From the NCBI RefSeq assembly GCF_964275005.1, contig NC_092693.1:30392173-30456172 (forward strand): a DNA stretch of 64,000 nucleotides, given 5' to 3'. The notes under the pieces are model-generated. The model made no database searches. It saw nothing but the letters and a program-made list of their open reading frames with translations, and was not told where the DNA came from. Position numbers and translations under genes: made by a program. Source of the stretch: Diadema setosum. Lineage: Eukaryota; Echinodermata; Echinoidea; Diadematoida; Diadematidae. Shown in pieces: positions 62,345-64,000 of the stretch. How positions within the stretch are numbered: the first letter of the stretch is position 1; every line of letters begins with the position of its first letter.

Positions 62345-64000
62345 TTCTTCTTAAGTGCCGTCTTCAGTCCGAAGGTTGGCGACTATGGACCTTCACTCTG
62401 TTCTGTTCATGGCCGCCTTACTACATGCGGCCACACTCTTTCCTGTCCACTCTTTCATGTTGTTACACCACACACTGCGCTGGTATCCTCTGCATCTCCT
62501 GCCTTCTATAATCCCTTCCAGTACACTTTTTTTTTTTTGTGGATGTTCAGATGTCTTTTAACATGACCAAAATATTTGAGTTTTCTTGATTTAATGTCTT
62601 TCATCAAGGTTTTTGTGACATTCAGATGATCTAGAACATACTGATTTGTTTTCCTGTCTGACCATGATATGCGGCCCATCAGGCGTCTGAATATCCACAT
62701 CTCGAATGCAGCCAGCCTTTTCATATCATTCAAGAACAATGTCCATGTTTCACAACAGTAAAGGAGAGTTGAATGCACGTAACATTTTACTAGTCTGAGC
62801 TTGGTTGCCGTAGATATCTGCCTCGATGTTAACACTTTACTCATTAAGGTAAACTTAGTTTTAGCCATTCCAATTCTTCTCCCAATTTCTCCACCATTCT
62901 TCCCATCTTCATAAACATTTTGTTCTAAATATGTGAATTCACTAACTTGTTCCAGGAGAGTGTTGCTGATAGAGATGTTTACCCTTGGTATTTCCACCTT
63001 TCGAGATATTACCATCGTTTTGGTCTTTTTCACACTCGTGTCCAAGCCAAATGCCTTACTTTGGCGGTATATGGCATCAACAGTTGTTTGCAGGTCTTGT
63101 TCATTATCAGCTAGCAACACAGTATCATCTGCATTTCTCAGATTATTTATCATTATTAATGCCAGGCATGCCTTCAATGCTTTTAAAAATGCATTCTGTG
63201 TATTGATTAAACAAACTAGGTGACATGACGCATCCCTGACGAACACCTCGTTTGATTTCTGTATAATCGGAAAATTCATTGTCAATCCTGACGCATGCCC
63301 TTTGGTTCCAGTACAGGTTTGCAATCACTCTCAGATCCTTACTCTCCATCCCAGTATTGCGGAGACACTCGAAAACTTTCTGGTGCTGGACTCTATCAAA
63401 TGCCTTGGCATAATCAATGAAGCATACATAGAGGTCTTTTCCCTTTTCCAAGCACTTCTCCGTAATGATGTGCATAGTAAATAGGGCATTGCGTGTCCCA
63501 GACCCCCACTTGAAGCCAAATTGGGTTTCTCCAGAGTTCTCACTGAGCAGAAACTGATTCCTCTTCAGAATTATCTTGAGTAGGATCTTCATGATATATG
63601 ACTCATGAGACTGATAGTTCTGAAGCCACCACATTCCATTGCCTTTGGTTTTTTTGGGCGGTGTTATGAACACAGATTCCAGCAAGCCTGATGGAAGATA
63701 TCCTGTTTCATATACATGTATACTGTTCAATAACTGAGTCAACTGAGCAACACCATAATCATCCAAAGCTTAAGCATTTCAACCTGGATCCCATCTAATC
63801 CTGCTGCCTTGTTGTTTCTCATCTCTTTCAAAGCATTTATAACCTCTGATTCTAGAATGGCGGGGCCTTCACATTCAGTTACCTCTGTTTTTGGCGGACG
63901 ATCATCAGCAAACAAGACAATAGTCTCCAACATTATATTCCACCCATCTATCAAGAACCTTATCTTTATCAAGATGATTAGGTGATCCTTCCCTTGAATA
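62345..64000 (-). mobile_element. RTE (BovB-like) LINE, runs off the right edge
   Basis: Reads leftward from beyond the window. RT and C-terminal domains of the RTE clade are followed by a 3' end, 'ggcacttaagaagaaga', near 62345. A tail of AAG-like repeats fits RTE elements, which have very short 3' UTRs. Frame changes separate at least three segments, and a run of A residues near 62530 shifts the last one. Confidence 0.85.
62385..63972 (-). pseudogene. RTE-type reverse transcriptase (broken)
   Basis: 63972-63739: ILESEVINALKEMRNNKAAG, LDGIQVEMLK. 63766-63143: LPSGLLESVFITPPKKTKG, NYQSHESYIMKILLKIILKR, CFIDYAKAFDRVQHQ, IKRGVRQGCVMSPSLFN. 63324-62506: NADDTVLLADNEQDL (an ADD-type catalytic box), KKTKTMVISRK, RRIGMAKTKFTLMSKVLTSR, YCCETWTLFLNDMKRLAAFE, RKLKYFGHVKR. 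In another frame after the A run comes EGIIEGRRCRGYQ, NNMKEWTGKSVAA, NRTE-stop-RSIVANLRTEDGT, the usual RTE/BovB C-terminus, where a TGA replaces the expected Trp codon. The element is dead. Confidence 0.85.

Overview
This is eukaryotic, intron-rich, AT-biased animal DNA packed with interspersed repeats. A long gene made of hyalin (HYR) repeats, a coiled-coil protein kinase, L2-, CR1/Jockey- and RTE-like LINEs, many foldback MITEs and abundant microsatellites together suggest a marine invertebrate deuterostome, most likely an echinoderm. The species cannot be named from the sequence alone.

Region 1 (about 1-30300, + strand): the 3' part of one large gene. Seventeen intact one-exon HYR modules, one truncated HYR exon and one exon ghost are followed by a small Cys-rich exon, a 30-base microexon, two EGF exons and a last exon with a transmembrane helix and short cytoplasmic tail (stop at 27436). 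Every splice junction is phase 1. A four-exon set (types a-b-c-d) is present twice, and a fifth type (e) has been copied repeatedly, partly very recently. Introns carry MITEs, a tRNA-derived SINE, repeats rich in nuclear-receptor half-sites and long microsatellites. The product should be a type I membrane protein with a long hyalin-like ectodomain.

Region 2 (about 30400-35300): a 5'-truncated CR1/Jockey-group LINE on the - strand, then MITE-type and tandem repeats.

Region 3 (about 35600-47000, + strand): a CpG-rich stretch, then a ten-segment gene for a 593-residue coiled-coil protein kinase with an unusual catalytic loop (MND) and DLG. Its coiled-coil exon is split by a 4246-base DNA transposon (38191-42436) with about 30-base inverted termini and a TAAA target duplication. 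Leaving out the element and one TAAA gives a continuous frame. The element carries twelve copies of a GTAAC-N4-GTTAC-like motif and no recognisable transposase.

Region 4 (about 47150-53622): two tandem arrays. The first has units of about 100 bases. The second has units of about 620 bases, each with two near-palindromic RFX X-box sequences. The second array is interrupted by two short MITEs and an L2-type LINE.

Region 5 (53623-64000): a CR1/Jockey-group LINE (+) carrying nested palindromic insertions, an L2-type LINE (-), a MITE, the last exon of a LITAF-domain gene (-, 61123-61237), a doubtful two-helix ORF, and an RTE (BovB-like) LINE (-) running off the window end.

The HYR gene, the kinase and the LITAF gene show no operon-like or functional link. 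The main themes are exon duplication in the HYR gene and transposon-driven remodelling elsewhere.
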